A DNA stretch of 64,000 nt from Charina bottae (taxonomy: Eukaryota; Chordata; Lepidosauria; Squamata; Charinaidae). The DNA is taken from assembly GCA_023362775.1 (NCBI GenBank), contig JALMGJ010000005.1:67595963-67659962 (forward strand), written 5' to 3'. The translations under genes were made by a program, and so were the position numbers. Positions 10,747 through 23,400 of the stretch are shown here, piece by piece (within the stretch, counting starts at the first letter, position 1; each line of letters starts with the position of its first letter). A model generated the notes under the pieces. It worked only from the letters and a program-made list of their open reading frames with translations. It had not been told where the DNA came from and did not search any database.

Positions 10747-12735
10747 GGGGGACTTCCGGTGAGGATTCATGGCGAACTAGACATCCCTAAAGGAGTGGGG
10801 ATGATATTGTGTTGGATATCGGCAGCCAGACAGTGAATTCTGGCCAGCAAAGTCTCTCCGGAAAAAGGAGAGGTCATGAGATCACCCACGTGGACTCTGG
10901 ACAGCTGCTTCTCATGAGTAGACTGCAGGAACTGAGGTTTTTGTGGTCGACTTGTGAGTTGAGTGGCTGAGAGTTCAGGGAGTTCCATCAAGCTCACAGC
11001 TGTTAACGTAGCCTATATGGACAGAAAGCTCAGTCGAGCCTTATTTCTTAATCCCTTTCAGAAATTGCTTCTTAACTGCTTTTTAGCTATTAGGAACCTT
11101 CGCAATGACAAGTTTCAGAGCACCAGGTGAGTCTCTTTCAATCCTTAGCGAAAGAAGTTTTAAATACCAGCTTAATGACTTAAAAAGTTCTCTTTTGGGG
11201 GGAATAAAAAGCAAAAGGGTGATTAGAATGTTGATTTTGGAAAGTTACAAATGGACTAAGGGTCCAGATGGATTTGAAATAAGATTTTGAAATTAATTAT
11301 AAGAATCCTTCCTGTGGGAAAATGCTGTTGTTTTGAATTCTTGAAAAAAAAACATGATAGGATGGGACTTTGAAGGTTGGACACTAGAGGGAACCAGAAG
11401 GAACTAAAGCAGAGCTTTCCAAACTGTGTGTCGCAACACAAAAGTGTGTCGCCTGCGGGGCCCAGATATGTCGCGTCAAAACCCGGAAGCGCTGATGGCG
11501 TGCCATCAACGCTTCCGGGTTTTCCCGCAGCGACACACCAATGGCAGTGTGCGAAAATCCGAAAGCGCCGCAGCCATGGCAGTGTGCAAAAATCGAAAGC
11601 GGCAGCAGCGCTTCCGGGCTTTTGTGCACTGCCGCAACGGCGGCGCTTCTGGGTTTTCCCGCGGCGACACACCAATGGCAGTGTGCGAAAATCCGAAAGC
11701 GCCGCAGCTATGGCGGTGCGCAAAAATCGAAAGCGGCAGCAGCGCTTCCGGGCTTTTGTGCACTGCCGCAACGGCGGCGCTTCTGGGTTTTCCCGCGGCA
11801 ACACACCAACGGTGGTTGGTGTGTCACCGCGGGAAAACTTTGGAAAGCCCTGAACTAAAGATTACAATTAAAGGAGAAGAAAACTTAAATTCAACTTACA
11901 AATACAGAATGGAGCAAAATACTTTAACAATGGACATATTGAAGGATATTTGTGAACAATGGACCCAGAAGTTAATTTTAAAAGTGTCTGCCATTATAGA
12001 TATACTGTATTTAAAAGATGTTATGGAAGAAGAACAAGTTTTACCTGACAAGATTGAGACTGATCTGAAAGTGGATTTAAAAATGACAGGCTACAAGAAT
12101 GACATGGAAAAAGATGCTACACTGGATATACAAATGAAATTGGCTGATGTCTTAATAATTAAAAGAGATATACAAATAACAAACCAAAAGAGTGACATGG
12201 ATAATTTTCCTATATTGGATTTATAAAAGAAGCTTGTTAAAGTTTTGAAGGGTTTTGTGAGAAGGGACAAATAAAAAATGAAAAGAAATAAAGTTCTAGA
12301 ACAATATTTGAAGGGATTAAAGATCAAGATTGTTAAAAGTAAAAGGAAGGACTACAAAGTTGGTTTATTTGATCAAGGTTAAAATAGATATGTTATCTCT
12401 GGTAACCCTTAATGGACTTTTGCTGACACCAGGACTGAAAGATGAGGCTTTAAGGATTTGTTTATAGGTAAGAGATGGGATATGGGAAGAAGAGATCATT
12501 TGTTGTATTTTAAGAGAAGGTGATAAGTTACTAAAATTGGTTATACTTGTGATGAAGGGAGAAGTCATTTCTTTATATATTTCTTTTTCTTTATTATATT
12601 CTTATTTTTTCCTTTCTTTTCTCCTTTTCTGCACTTTCTAGTTTTTCTTTTTATTCTTTTCTTTTTTTGGTTTGTATTAGTTCTTATCTTTTTAACTGTA
12701 ATGTTTAATACAATTACTATATTAAAAAAAAGAAA
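10747..12735 (+). mobile_element. Internally deleted L1-like LINE (5' UTR, ORF1-like, 3' tail)
   Basis: It starts with gggggacttccggtgagg, of the kind that opens squamate L1 elements, and ends in a pyrimidine-rich stretch, then ttaatacaattactatatt and an A-rich tail. Between them are an ORF1-like start (11105-11290, MTSFRAPGESLSILSERS) and a lysine/glutamate-rich coil-like frame (about 11880-12226, with EQWTQKLILKVSAIID and MDNFPILDL). No ORF2 endonuclease or reverse transcriptase is present. A family-B hAT (11410-11852) interrupts it. The L1 assignment is by overall organisation and remembered similarity. Confidence 0.55.
11410..11852. mobile_element. hAT MITE, family B, with internal 134-bp tandem duplication
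   Basis: CAGAGCTTTCCAAACTGTG start, CTTTGGAAAGCCCTG end, perfect 8-bp duplications AACTAAAG (11402-11409, 11853-11860). Inside, a 134-bp unit beginning atggcagtgtgcgaaaatcc is repeated at 11541 and 11675 with few differences. Inserted within the L1-like element. Confidence 0.92.
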
Positions 12736-12819
12736 GGAATTGTTGGGGCAGAGGGAATGGAAGACTTTTGACTGATTCTTTTCCATTTGATCACTGTAAA
12801 AGAACTCTGAGAAAATATG

Positions 12820-13335
12820 GCGAAATCGGCGCGGGGTGGGGGGGGGGGTGTTCAGAGCTTATCCCCAACTTGAACAATCATTCGGGATTCACTTAGCCTT
12901 ATCGCCTGAATCCTGAAGGATTTGAAGGGAGCGGCTTGTTTGGCCAATTTTTATTCAAATGCTGCAGCCAGCGAGACTGCCGCCTGCCCCTTCTAGGAGT
13001 GTTTTTAGAAGCAACCAGGAGGTCTGGAATGTGCCTTAGGGTTAAGGTGACCGATGCCCCTGCCGCCCACCTCTGTCTCCGGCGGCGACGTCCACCCTGC
13101 TATCTGAGGCCGCTCAAGCATGTCAGCTTCGGTTACAGCAGCGGCGTCTCAGGCAAAGGAGGCGACTCTCCAACGCTGCTGGAAGCGGCCGCAGGAATCA
13201 ATGTTAACGAGGAAATGCCGCAAGCGACCGCTAGGGGGCGCGTGATGGAAACGAACAGCCACGCATAGTAACCTCCGCGAATTGTCAAACATTGCCATGG
13301 TTAAAAGGGCCGGAGAGAGACAGGGATCAGGTAAT
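12820..13335. other. GC-rich, CpG-containing block upstream of PWWP2B
   Basis: A locally GC-rich stretch with many CpGs (for example ggcggcgacg, ggccgcagg) in otherwise AT-rich intergenic DNA. The + frame at 12936-13268 and the - frame at 13149-13460 resemble no protein I know. It may be a small CpG island (enhancer, boundary or unannotated promoter). Confidence 0.4.
13228..13241 (+). promoter_or_regulatory. CTCF-like motif
   Basis: CCGCTAGGGGGCGC matches the core CTCF consensus (CCRCNAGGGGGCGC form) at every informative position. It sits in the GC-rich block 4.6 kb upstream of the PWWP2B start. Confidence 0.6.
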
Positions 13336-15119
13336 GCGAGCCACAGACTTTCTTCTCGTTGTTTCTGTACTTTCGACTGCCTCTCATTTGCGAGGGTTTG
13401 ATTTATACTTGCTGGGGTGGTGCGTTTGTTTCTTCGTTTTCCTTGCCTTTTCTTATGCATCCTGCATGCTTTTCCTTTATGTCTGTTTGATTATAATTCA
13501 TATCCAGGCTGTAGAACCTTCTGGGAGACCTCAAACATGAATGAAGCAAAGCTACCTCCCTCCCTTCCTCCCCTTATTTAGGAATAAAACAAAATTAAGC
13601 CTTCGACTATAAATACCCTCCTGTTTGCAGGCTGGAGTGAAGAGGTTTTAAGTTTGAAGAACCCACTAGCCAAATAGGCAGAGCAAACAGTGACTGGGGT
13701 GGTCACACTTAACCAAAGGTCTAAAATGTAATAGAGGAACGTGAGGGTTCTCTAGCATCAGCAAGCAGTGGCTTTGCTTGGCTCTGTAAAATATACTGTC
13801 TGTGAAGGACAGAGCTTTGGGGGGGGGGGAGGCTGAAGGAAGAAAAGCCTATCCTGATGTTTCAAATACATTGAAACACATTTTGTACACTGTATTTAAC
13901 CAATGTTTTTAGGATTTGCTTCAATGTACCACAACACCCTAAGCTAAAAGTAGACGGATGCACCCTCAATACAAGGAATATAATGCAATTATTTTTTTTT
14001 TTTAAAAAAGAGGATAATCTAAGAAATCTACAAATCATTATATTGATTTTGTCTAAATTGAAATGTGATGGTTTTTATGGACTCCCTTTTCTTTTTCCAA
14101 TTTCTGCTTTATACTGATTAGTTTGCATTTTGAACAAATGTGTTCAGGGTAGTGAGATTGCTTTAAAGATAAGAAAATCTCTCTTGTCTTTTATTTCCTT
14201 TCTTTTAAAAATTGCTTACTTTTCATAATTTCCTTGAAGTCTTTCTTTTTTTCTTAAACATGGAGTCATAGATACTGGAGAAAAAATGCTACATTTCCAT
14301 AAACTCTGCAGTCTACATCAATGTCACTCATCTGATAAATTTGATTAAATATTGCAGCAGTGAACAGATTTTTGACAGTATTGTAGATTTATATCTAAAG
14401 AGCTAATTCAAGACTGGCAGAAGCAGGAAAAGATTGGTGACCTTGGACCTCTTTTGAATGTAAAGGAGGCCGGGAACAGCCCTCCCCGCTTTGTGGCACC
14501 GTGCTTAGGCCTGACAAGATAATCCTATACAGGACCATGTGATTCCATGTCATTCAGTTCTGAGAAAGATTTGGACCATTCCCCCAGCCTTCCACCCAAA
14601 CTCAAGCAAAAATCTTCAAGTGTCTCTAGGAAAGAGCTTAACCCTTCATATGTTTAGTGAAGAAACATCTCTACTTACTTTTTTGTTACATTACCATATA
14701 AAGGTCCAGAAAAGGATCCAACCTATCAGAGTTTTAATTTTTCTTCCACTGGTTGTAACTGAAAGCTAGAATGTTGCCATATTATAATCATATTATATAT
14801 TTGCTGAGAAGGATGGCCACTTGAATATATTATACTTGGCAGTATAACTGTCCTCCTACCAAAAAACCCCTTTGTGGTCCTTACTTCTGAGTGATTTATG
14901 AGGACAAGGCTGTCTGAGCATTTTTCTTGCACAATTACCGCTGTCCTAAAATACTGACCTCCACACATACAAACCTCCTCCTTGAGGATGATAGTGAAGC
15001 AAGGCCAACATAAATCCTATTATTACTACCTACTGAAGAGAACCTATAAATCAGCACACATCACAAATCTCAGAGTCATACAGAAATACTTGGAAATGTT
15101 GCAAAGCCGCCTTTGGAAT
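13336..15119. other. No recognised feature
   Basis: Intergenic DNA between the GC-rich block and the CR1 fragment. It has homopolymer G near 13820 and T near 13990. No supported exon. Confidence 0.5.
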
Positions 15120-15365
15120 TGCTCTGTCACTAAGCATCCTTCATAAAGAAAGAACTTGACCACCCCGATGGTAAAGCTTCCTGATGGCAACATCTGTACA
15201 ATAGTGGACAGTCTATCTATAAAGGTTGTGAATAGTCCACCTCTTGAGGTTTTTAAGAAACAGCTGAACCTGTTGTGGATGGTTTAGTTGGTCTTCCTGC
15301 ATATTCTACAGAGGTGGACTAGATGATCCTTGTAGTTCATTCCAATTCTACAATTCTATGATTGT
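15120..15365 (+). mobile_element. CR1 LINE 3' end
   Basis: gaggtttttaagaaacagct, ggtggactagatgatccttg, then attctacaattctatgattg: the characteristic CR1 3' untranslated end with its attctatg-type terminal repeat. Confidence 0.75.
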
Positions 15366-16070
15366 GTAACCCAAGTCAGAGTCCCTACAACAATTGCAAC
15401 AGACCCCAAAGGCATGATCAGCTGTTCTTACACTCAGTTAAAAAAAACCATACACTCCTGATGCATCCCTTCCAATTCTAAAAAGATTTCTCTTTAATGC
15501 ACAATGGCCTAACAAGACACATACACACACTTTAAAAACAAAAATGCCAGGGCTATTTTTGGCAGTAGGTCCTTCAGAACTCAGTGGGACTTAATATTCA
15601 GTTAAGACGCAAAATACTGGGCTACCTCTTGCCACCTGGACATTTAGGATTCTGTTGATATGCTGCCTCTTCAGAATGTCCGTTTTGAAAATGTGCTGTA
15701 TTTATAGAAGAAAAATTACCTGAAAGTAATTTCCATTGAACAGAACTCGATTCCAAGTAAATATGTTTAGACTTGTACCACAAGCCTGCCCCTATAAAGT
15801 TGAATCCATTTGTCTTTAATAAGTTTATTCTCGAGTAGTTACTTTGTGGATTGCTTCCTATTTCTAGTTGCACACTTAAATGTATTTATTAAGAAGCTCA
15901 CTGAAAACTATAGGGCTTACCAATATATATAAAGATATCTAGCCAAGTAAGTATTCATAGAATGGTACTGTTATATTTCCTGTACAAAAATACAATTCTA
16001 GTCAAGCTTACTGAAATATGAAATCTATTATGTTTAATTATGCTTACTTCCAGGTAAGTGATTATGCCTG
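15366..16070. other. Mostly unassigned, with scattered 'cagtgggactta' repeat scraps
   Basis: Pieces such as actcagtgggactta (15578) and ttccattgaacag (15730) resemble a dispersed old sauropsid repeat. Related pieces occur near 16975-17010 and 23320-23370. Family not named. Confidence 0.35.
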
Positions 16071-16085
16071 CTTTATTTGGGAATA

Positions 16086-16425
16086 AAAAGGTAAAGGTAA
16101 AGGTTCCCCCCACACATTTGTGCAGTCATGTCCAACTCTAGGGGCCGGTGCTCATCTCCGTTTGTTAGCCGAAGAGCCAGCGTTGTCCGAAGACGCTTCC
16201 ACAGTCATGTGGCCGGCATGACGCGCACGGAATGCTGTTACCTACCCACCGAAGTGGTACCTATTCATCTACTTGCATTTGCATGCTTTCGAATTGCTAG
16301 GTTGGCAAGAGCTGGGGTGAGTGCGGGAGCTCACTCCGTCACGCGGGGCTAGGGATTCGAACCTCTGAACTTGCGACCTTCTGATCGACAAGACTGATGT
16401 CTTACCCGCTGAGCCACCACGCTCC
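16086..16425 (-). mobile_element. tRNA-derived SINE, full length with 15-bp target duplication
   Basis: Same family as 8853 and 10313, in reverse orientation; B box GGTTCGAATCCC on the minus strand. Flanked by CTTTATTTGGGAATA at 16071-16085 and 16426-16440, a perfect 15-bp duplication typical of LINE-mobilised insertion. Confidence 0.93.
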
Positions 16426-16440
16426 CTTTATTTGGGAATA

Positions 16441-17399
16441 CCTGGGAATAAATACTATTGAGCACAATGGAACATGGATCTGGAGAGAGAACTGCTCACT
16501 AGTCAGTTGTGAATATATGGCACAAGAAGAATATATCTGTTCCTTAATCTTTATTTCCAAATGCAGAGTTGTTCATATATTTGATTTGGGGATGACTTTT
16601 AAAGTATTTGGGAACAGCCTATACTTGAGATGAAACATAGCTTGTCTGAAATTTCTTATAGAAGTTAGGAAGTATGTTCTCTCGTAGCACTGCTTTTCCT
16701 CCAACCCTTCAAAAAAGGGGTTGTAGAACAGAAACCTTTCTCTTAAATTAACAAGCAAGTTGGTTAGCAGGAGCCGAGCGTCCCAACATTCTCTTTGAAA
16801 GGAAATATCTAGCCTTTTGGACACTGGTTCTGCCAGTGCGCAAGCACATTGTTCCTAATGTGCTGAGTCTTGGAAAAGTCACTTTTCTTGGGTCAGCTTG
16901 CCCTAAGGAGCATGGAAATTAACTGAAATCTTCTGGAGTAAGTAGGATAAAGCTATTCTTGGCTATAATACAGAGCATACTTACTTGGAAGTAAAATCCA
17001 TTGACTTCCTTCCAACCACACAAACCCACATATATATTACACACATATCCAGACACACAGACACACACAGAGGAAGTGTTAAAATTGATCAACTCCAGAT
17101 TTGGCTGAAACAAATTTGACCTAAGTGGCAGTCGGACTACAGGGGCAACCTGTGTTTTACTGGCAGACCAGAGAGATTTTTCTTGTTCAGCAGAGCCACG
17201 TGATGGAAAAAGAGAACATTCACTTTACAGTACTTAGGAACGTCTCTAGGAATCTGGATGCCGAGTGGCGCGTGCGTTCCACCCATCCACTCCAGGTAAA
17301 ATATCTCACTTGCAGCGGGAGTGGAAGAAGGCATTCTACATGTTTAGCCAACAGAAATGCCTAGAATTTAATCTATGCTTTGCCTGATTCTCAGCAAAA
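16441..17399. other. No recognised gene
   Basis: Upstream flank of the PWWP2B promoter. Contains a (CA)n-like run near 17045-17070 and scraps of an old repeat near 16975. No supported exon. Confidence 0.45.
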
Positions 17400-17862
17400 G
17401 TACCGGGACGGAAACAGTTTAGCCTGGATAATCACTTGACCCCTCCTGTAGGCGTAAGCGTGATGCTTCTAAACCGCTCAAGTGTGGGGCAGACGGGAAA
17501 CCTCCTTTCTAAAGGGTAACTCGCTTGGCAAAGCAGGAGGGGGAATAAAAACACCTTCTCGTTCTATAATAAGTACCCTAATGTAGCCCATTGTTTCAGG
17601 ATTCCGCTGTGGAACGTTCCCGGGAGGGAAGCATTGTGACGTCAACGCACCTACTAATCCTCCCTGTTGAGGGGGAGCCTGGAGCCATGAGGTCATCGAA
17701 GCGGCCAGTGTAACTATCCCGAGAGCAGCGCCAGCGCCAGCGCCAGCAGGAGCTTCAGCGGCGGGGGGAGGGGAGCCTGCCCAGGCAAGGCCGCCTGGGA
17801 TCTCGCAGCCGCACTCCAGCTGCAACCGAGGCTCGCCGACGCCGCGAGTTGCTCGCAAAAGC
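17400..17862 (+). promoter_or_regulatory. PWWP2B: PWWP2B promoter and 5' UTR region, GC-rich
   Basis: GC- and CpG-rich sequence directly upstream of the PWWP2B ATG, continuing into exon 1 and the start of intron 1. It contains a perfect CRE palindrome (17637-17644) and a run of gcgccagc repeats near 17727-17750. No TATA box is evident at a useful distance. A CpG-island promoter is expected for this gene class; the transcription start is not identified. Confidence 0.6.
17637..17644. promoter_or_regulatory. CRE palindrome TGACGTCA
   Basis: Perfect 8-bp cAMP-response element (CREB/ATF site) 219 bp upstream of the PWWP2B start codon, inside its GC-rich 5' region. The match is exact; its function is inferred from position. 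Confidence 0.55.
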
Positions 17863-18005
17863 ATGGAGGAGGCTGACACGAAAGAGCTGCAGGTCGGCTC
17901 CTGGCTGCCCGTGCTGGTGGAGCAAATGGTGAACGATACCCTGGTGGTCACCTTGAGCTGCGGGGAGAGGCGGTTCACCGGGATCCTCCTGGATTGCACT
18001 AAAAA
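17863..18005 (+). CDS. PWWP2B: PWWP2B coding exon 1 (N-terminal 47 codons)
   Basis: First coding exon of the PWWP-domain protein PWWP2B, a chromatin reader related to PWWP2A. The ATG at 17863 opens MEEADTKELQVGSWLPVLVE and leads into a block with VVTLSCGERRFTG and LLDCTKK, which I recognise as the conserved N terminus of PWWP2A/B. The exon ends after aaaaa at 18005 with the donor gtagga, splitting a lysine codon after two bases. Exon 2 supplies the missing g, giving CTKK followed by SGL as in known PWWP2B proteins. No in-frame ATG lies in the roughly 150 nt upstream, so this start is preferred. The exon sits in a GC-rich promoter region. The family is known to bind chromatin and NuRD-type deacetylase subunits in the nucleus; nothing here shows that directly. 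Confidence 0.93.
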
Positions 18006-20232
18006 GTAGGAGCATTAATTGCTTTAATTATTATTCTCTTTGCCCCACCCCCACCCCACCGTAAAAATACAATATAATCTCGGAGAGGGAGGGGGGAAAT
18101 GGCAGCTGAGAAGTTTACTGTCCCCACTAGGCCCTGCTGGAGGGCGAGGACAGAGCAGCTGGACAGAAGGCGGGATTAGGCCATAATCAGATTAAAGAGT
18201 TGCATGGCTCATTGCATTGGGGGAAGGGAGAAAAATCCGGGAGGGGGGAGGAAATGGCAACGTCGATTTTCTCTGTGTGTGTGCCTCTGCCACCCCCCCC
18301 TTTTTTTTTTTTAAATGGCATATTTTGGTTTCATTTTCTATTCGGAATCCAGCGTGGAAGAAATGCTCCCCTTTCTGAAAAAAAGTCAGCTTTCTAGTTT
18401 GCTCTGTACAATTATGTCCTCCTTGAGTGACGTTTTCGAAGAGGAGTCGCTGCCGTCCTTTCTGAAAAAGGCTGCTGAAATGAGTCATGTTTTCCTCTGG
18501 GGTTAGGCCCTTAAAAAAAGGTGTGTCGCTCGGTGGTGGGGGGAGGGGAAAGGATTGTCTTCATCTTTCAGTGAACAGGCTCCTGTGTCTAATAGGCTGG
18601 CATTGAAAAGACCGGGTCGCCTTCTTCTGCAAACGTTATAACTTTGCTGAAGTTTCCCCCCCCCCTCTTTTTTTGAGGAGACTCCACTTGTGCTGCAGAT
18701 GGGCTGCTGCTGGGGTAGCACAATAATGTTCTCATGAAGACACATGTTGCCATAATTACAGCCTTCTTTGTTTAAGGAGATTCTGTACACTTCGAAAAGA
18801 TTTCATCCTGAGTTGAAACTGCCCCAGCTTGCCATTTTCCCTTTTCATATTCAGCAAAAGTGTGGGCCTGCTTCAGAGAGAGAGGCTTTGCATGCACATA
18901 ATGCATACGTACTGTAAATGCAGGGTAACAGCAAAGCTCCTTCCCCTTCCTGTTTTGCAGTTTAGGATATATTCACTTATTTAATGAAACACCAGCTCCT
19001 ATAAATAGTGCTTGAGTTAATAATGTAATACTTTCAAAACTGCATCTCTTTCAGAATCTTCCAAACAAAAGACTTGCCTATATTGGCTATTACAGGAGAT
19101 GTAATAGTTTGCTAAAAGTATACAAACAGCTTTCTAAAGGCAGAATGTCTTGAAAACTGACACTTGGAAAGCTGTCAGGGATAGAAAAATGGACTTAGCC
19201 TAGTTATTGGCCTTCCTTTTAAAATATTTTCTAAACAATTGGAAATAATCTTTCTCCATGTCTTTGGTATGCATACCTTCTGTACAAAACAGAATTTCAA
19301 ATAGTCTGTTGGCACATAAGACTCCTCAAATATGGGTTTTCCCCTTACCCGTGAATTTGCTGAGTAGAAATTATAAATAAATGCCTGCCACTTTTGGAGG
19401 CCCCAAATTCATTTTTCGTAATGAGGACTCCATCTTAGTGACAGCTTCTCCTTTTCCTCCCCTCCCCCCAGCAACATGCATTCATCAGCCTTTGACAATT
19501 ATCTGCAAGACTTATCTAATTAGGAGATACGCCAGCATCCATTAACAGTAAAGAGATGGAACTTAACATAGGGCTTCTTACGAATTGCAAACCACTATGT
19601 TTGTGTGTAGACATAAATCAATTTTCTGTTAAAAAGTCCTCTGTGTTGAGCAGTATGTTTAGGTAACTGGGGGTGCTGTGTTGCCTTTCTTTCCTCCTGC
19701 CATCCCATTGTCCTGATAGCTAAGTTAATGTTGCTGATATTGTTAAATAGCCACCAAAGCCTTGCTGCAGCTGTATTGATTTCTTTCTGGCACTTGAGAC
19801 CGTGAAGCAAATTAAAATGGCATGATGCACTGGGAATCTGTGCATATAAGCACATTGCAACAAATTGCAAGGATGCAAAAACTAAGGGGCATAAAAAATC
19901 ATGCTGATTTTCACCGGCCAAGTATAAGAAGAGTAGTTCTCTGCTAAATTGTGACTGTGAGCTGTGGTATGCTTCTATATCAGTGTGTCCCTTTCTCTGG
20001 ATAGGTGGCTCACAGATATGAGAGTTCTAAGATTCATATGGTTAAACTGTGGGTGGGACTGAAACAGCCAGGGAGTGGGAGCAGAGCTCAAAGGATTTGA
20101 GGGACACACATTACCTCTCTCAGGCCTTTTCCTCTCTCTTTCTTCTCTCTGCAGAATTCTGCAGGAAAAGGACAGGTAACTCTTATGTAACATCCCTTGC
20201 AGGGGTGATTTGAATTTAATCTAAGGTCTAAT

Positions 20233-20427
20233 CAGGGGTGGGGAACCTTTTTTCTGCCAAGGGCCATTTGGATATTTATAACGGGTGGGGGGAGGGGTTT
20301 CTGAGATTTCCGGGGGCCAGAGTTTGCGGGCAGGAGCCAATCACAAGCACTGGGGGGCGGGGTTTGCGGGCGGGAGCCCCGCGGGCCTTAGGCGGGAGCC
20401 CCGCGGGCCTGACGTTGCCCACCCCTG
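20233..20427. mobile_element. hAT MITE, family A
   Basis: CAGGGGTGGGGAACC start and GTTGCCCACCCCTG end. The flanks GTCTAAT and GTCTACAT are an imperfect 8-bp duplication. Interior has one gagccaatcac unit and gcggggtttgcggg units. Lies in PWWP2B intron 1. Confidence 0.8.
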
Positions 20428-23400
20428 GTCTACATGAAGTTAGCCCACGTATGGGGCACAGCCCTAAGACTACAAACTGTTCACCCCAACTTTAGATAGT
20501 GTGAAACCATTGGTCCCGGTAGCCCAATATTGCTTACTGCTCCAAGTGACAGCATTTCTCTACATGCCAGGAAGAGCCCTTTTTATCACCATTACTCAGG
20601 TCCTTTTATCTGTGGAGTCCTACAGACAAGGCATACCCGTAGCCCCTCCCTATTCTATACAAGCAGAAAAGTTGCCCTTGATTTTATATAGTTTTAATGC
20701 ATCATAATTACATCCACCAGCTTCTGAGCACATTTGACATATTCAATGGATAAATAATAGTTTTCCAGAAAGAAGGTTTAAGGAACATCTGTGCTGATAT
20801 TCCTGGCTTGGCTGGACAATTGTTTTCCTTTGAACAGACCTTCCTGAATAAATTGGATCTTTCAGTTGCTTTAGTGCAAGGCTTAAATAGCTTTATCTCA
20901 TGATTTCTTTTCCAAGCCACCCAGACAGTTCAAAAGCTTTATGTGTATCCATTTTGAACATGCTTCCCCTCCTCCTCTTGGTTTTTCTAACCTCTTTCTG
21001 ATCTTTCTATTCAGTAGGATGAAGTTGCTTCAAAGTAGTTGAATATATTCCTCACCAGACATTAAATTTTTTCCTACCCTGCTATGTTTAATATTGCAGT
21101 CACTCTGTCTATTAATATGCAATGTTTAATGTTGATATGCGTTCGCAAATACTCCAGTAAAGCCAAAAGTCTAAATGGTGGCCTCAAAACTCAGGTTGGT
21201 GCTTTGAAGAAGGTGGAAATGGAATAAGGGAGAGGGAAAATCCAAAATAAACAAAGCTGAGACATCTCAACAGACAATAAGAAATGAAAGGCAAATTGGA
21301 AGGAGGGAGAAAGAGGCCTGCATCATAAATCAGTGCAGCTGAAAGCAGACTAACAAAAATTGTTTGAAAGGAGGTATCAAAAAAGGGAAATTAGAAACTC
21401 AGGAATGAAAAACTAAAATGTTTAAAGATAACTTTCCTGGAAATAAATGCTGCAAAGATGTTACAATTTGACTTAGGCAGAAGGTTGTCCTTTTTTTTTT
21501 TTAAGGTTTCCAGTTCTCAGCTGTCTAACAATAGCAGCAAATCAAAATGTGTGTCCCTGTTCCCATTATACTGCTGAAGGAAAGCCTGAAATGATCAGGA
21601 GTTGGTATTTGTGTGAAGACGAAACTCCATTTAAAACCAGTTCCTGAACTACCAATGCCTTATTTCCAAACATATCTACTCTACCAGGTTCTAGTTAAGG
21701 GTCATACAAGTTGCTTGCAGATGTGTGTGTGTGCCTCCTCTTAATTACACGCCAGGCTATCTCTTATACATACCATTTGTGCATACACGCTCACTTGTTC
21801 ATTCCCCTTCCTTAAAGAAGCCGTGAGCAATTTTTCTGGGAAGAGAATCGGCCTTCTCCCATCTAACAATCTATTACAGACTGCTGGTTTTCCATTATGA
21901 GAAACGATGACTTCAAGCAGTCATGGGAGGGGTAGGAAGAAAAAGATCCCCTCCCTCTCAACAATACTGCTCAGTCTCTCCCCCCCCCCCCTAATTGCAG
22001 AGGGAAACAAATGATCTTAAGCTGGATTGCTGAAAGGAAAGAGAAAGCAAGGTTTTGGTCCTCCATCCAGCCCCACTACAAGCTACTAGTTTTTCATTGT
22101 GATTAGCAGCAGGGAAATTAGGGAAGTGGTCTCTGTTAGCCAGCTGATTAGTTGGCTCATGGGAAAAGCTAGGCTTGCTTTGTATGTCAGGACAGACTAC
22201 TTTTGTGTGTGTGTGTGTGATTTAGGACTAAATGTATCTTGCCTACCCACGCTTTAGTTTTTTGATGAAAATGCAGAGAGAGAGATTGATTGGTTTTCAG
22301 CAAGCTTGAAGTATGTCTTCTCCTGTGTATGCTGCTGGTTCCAAAAGAGAGACTTTTGTCTGTCACGTGGTTTGATAATGCACAGGAATGTTTAAATTGC
22401 ATTTAACTAGTAGTGGCTGACATTAAAAAGAAGCTTCTTGAGTAGGCTTTAAAAAGCTCTTCAATTTCTAACCATTCTTGATCTCTTGTGGCAGAGAAAT
22501 TTGCATCTGATGTTGCTTTCCCATATGGTTAGATCCCATTTCTGGCTGCCTTGTATATTTCAGTGGTGATTAAGAACGAAATAAAACACTACCTATGTAC
22601 TGTTTGGGACCCGGAAGAGATGAGTCTGCTCCCTTGTCAGCTGTTATTTGTGGTGACTTTCTTTAGCACAAAGAAAGGGCTCTGGGGAACAGCAGATTCT
22701 CCTTTCACGAATGTATTGATAAAGAGGGTAAGAAACCAGAATTTTGTCTGCTGCAACAGAGATTTCTGTCCCTTCCTTCCTTCCAACTATAATGAAGGTT
22801 AAATTTCTGAGTAGGGGATGTCTGGATAGTTGCTGCTTTTGTTCTGCATATCAGAGTACCAGGAACCAAGGCTGTTGGATGGGTCTATTGTCATTTTGTT
22901 ATAAGTTGGCCGCACATGAAAATATGTTGAGCCAGATTTACATGATCTCTGGATATATTTTTTTAAAAAAGCACCCTTGCACACAACATAATTTTTCTGT
23001 ATGACTAATGTTTCGGCAAAAATAGGAGGACAATGAGGGAAAATGAGCTACTGTTGTCCACCCCTTCCTCCTCCTGGCTAGACTGGTTTCAGCAGTATCT
23101 GCTGACTCTGTGGAGAAACGAGACAATAATGGACAAGTTTTTCTCCTTTCATTGGATGCTAGATTTTTAAAAACAATCTGCAAAATTTTGATCAGAAGTC
23201 AGATAAGTCCTAACCTTAGTTGAACTGCAGTTTGCCCCACCCATCCCAAAAAAGTATGCCTTAATCCACCATTATTGTGAATAAACTTGTAGGCCAATTC
23301 TGTGCATGTTTCCTGGGAGGTAATTACTACTGGGACTTACTCCCAAGTAAATGTGCATAGGATTATAGCTTTACTGGCATTCTCTTGTGGTTTGTGAATT

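Noticed and set aside
11426..12226. 266-codon plus-strand frame
   Set aside because: It begins in a hAT repeat and runs into L1 ORF1-like sequence; a chance hybrid rather than a gene.
12936..13540. Possible additional gene in the GC-rich block
   Set aside because: Frames of 82-110 codons on both strands without motifs or convincing splice sites; kept only as a possible regulatory block.
17478..17999. 173-codon open frame antisense to PWWP2B exon 1 and promoter
   Set aside because: It lies opposite the recognised coding exon in CpG-rich sequence, where long antisense frames are common; no recognisable motif.
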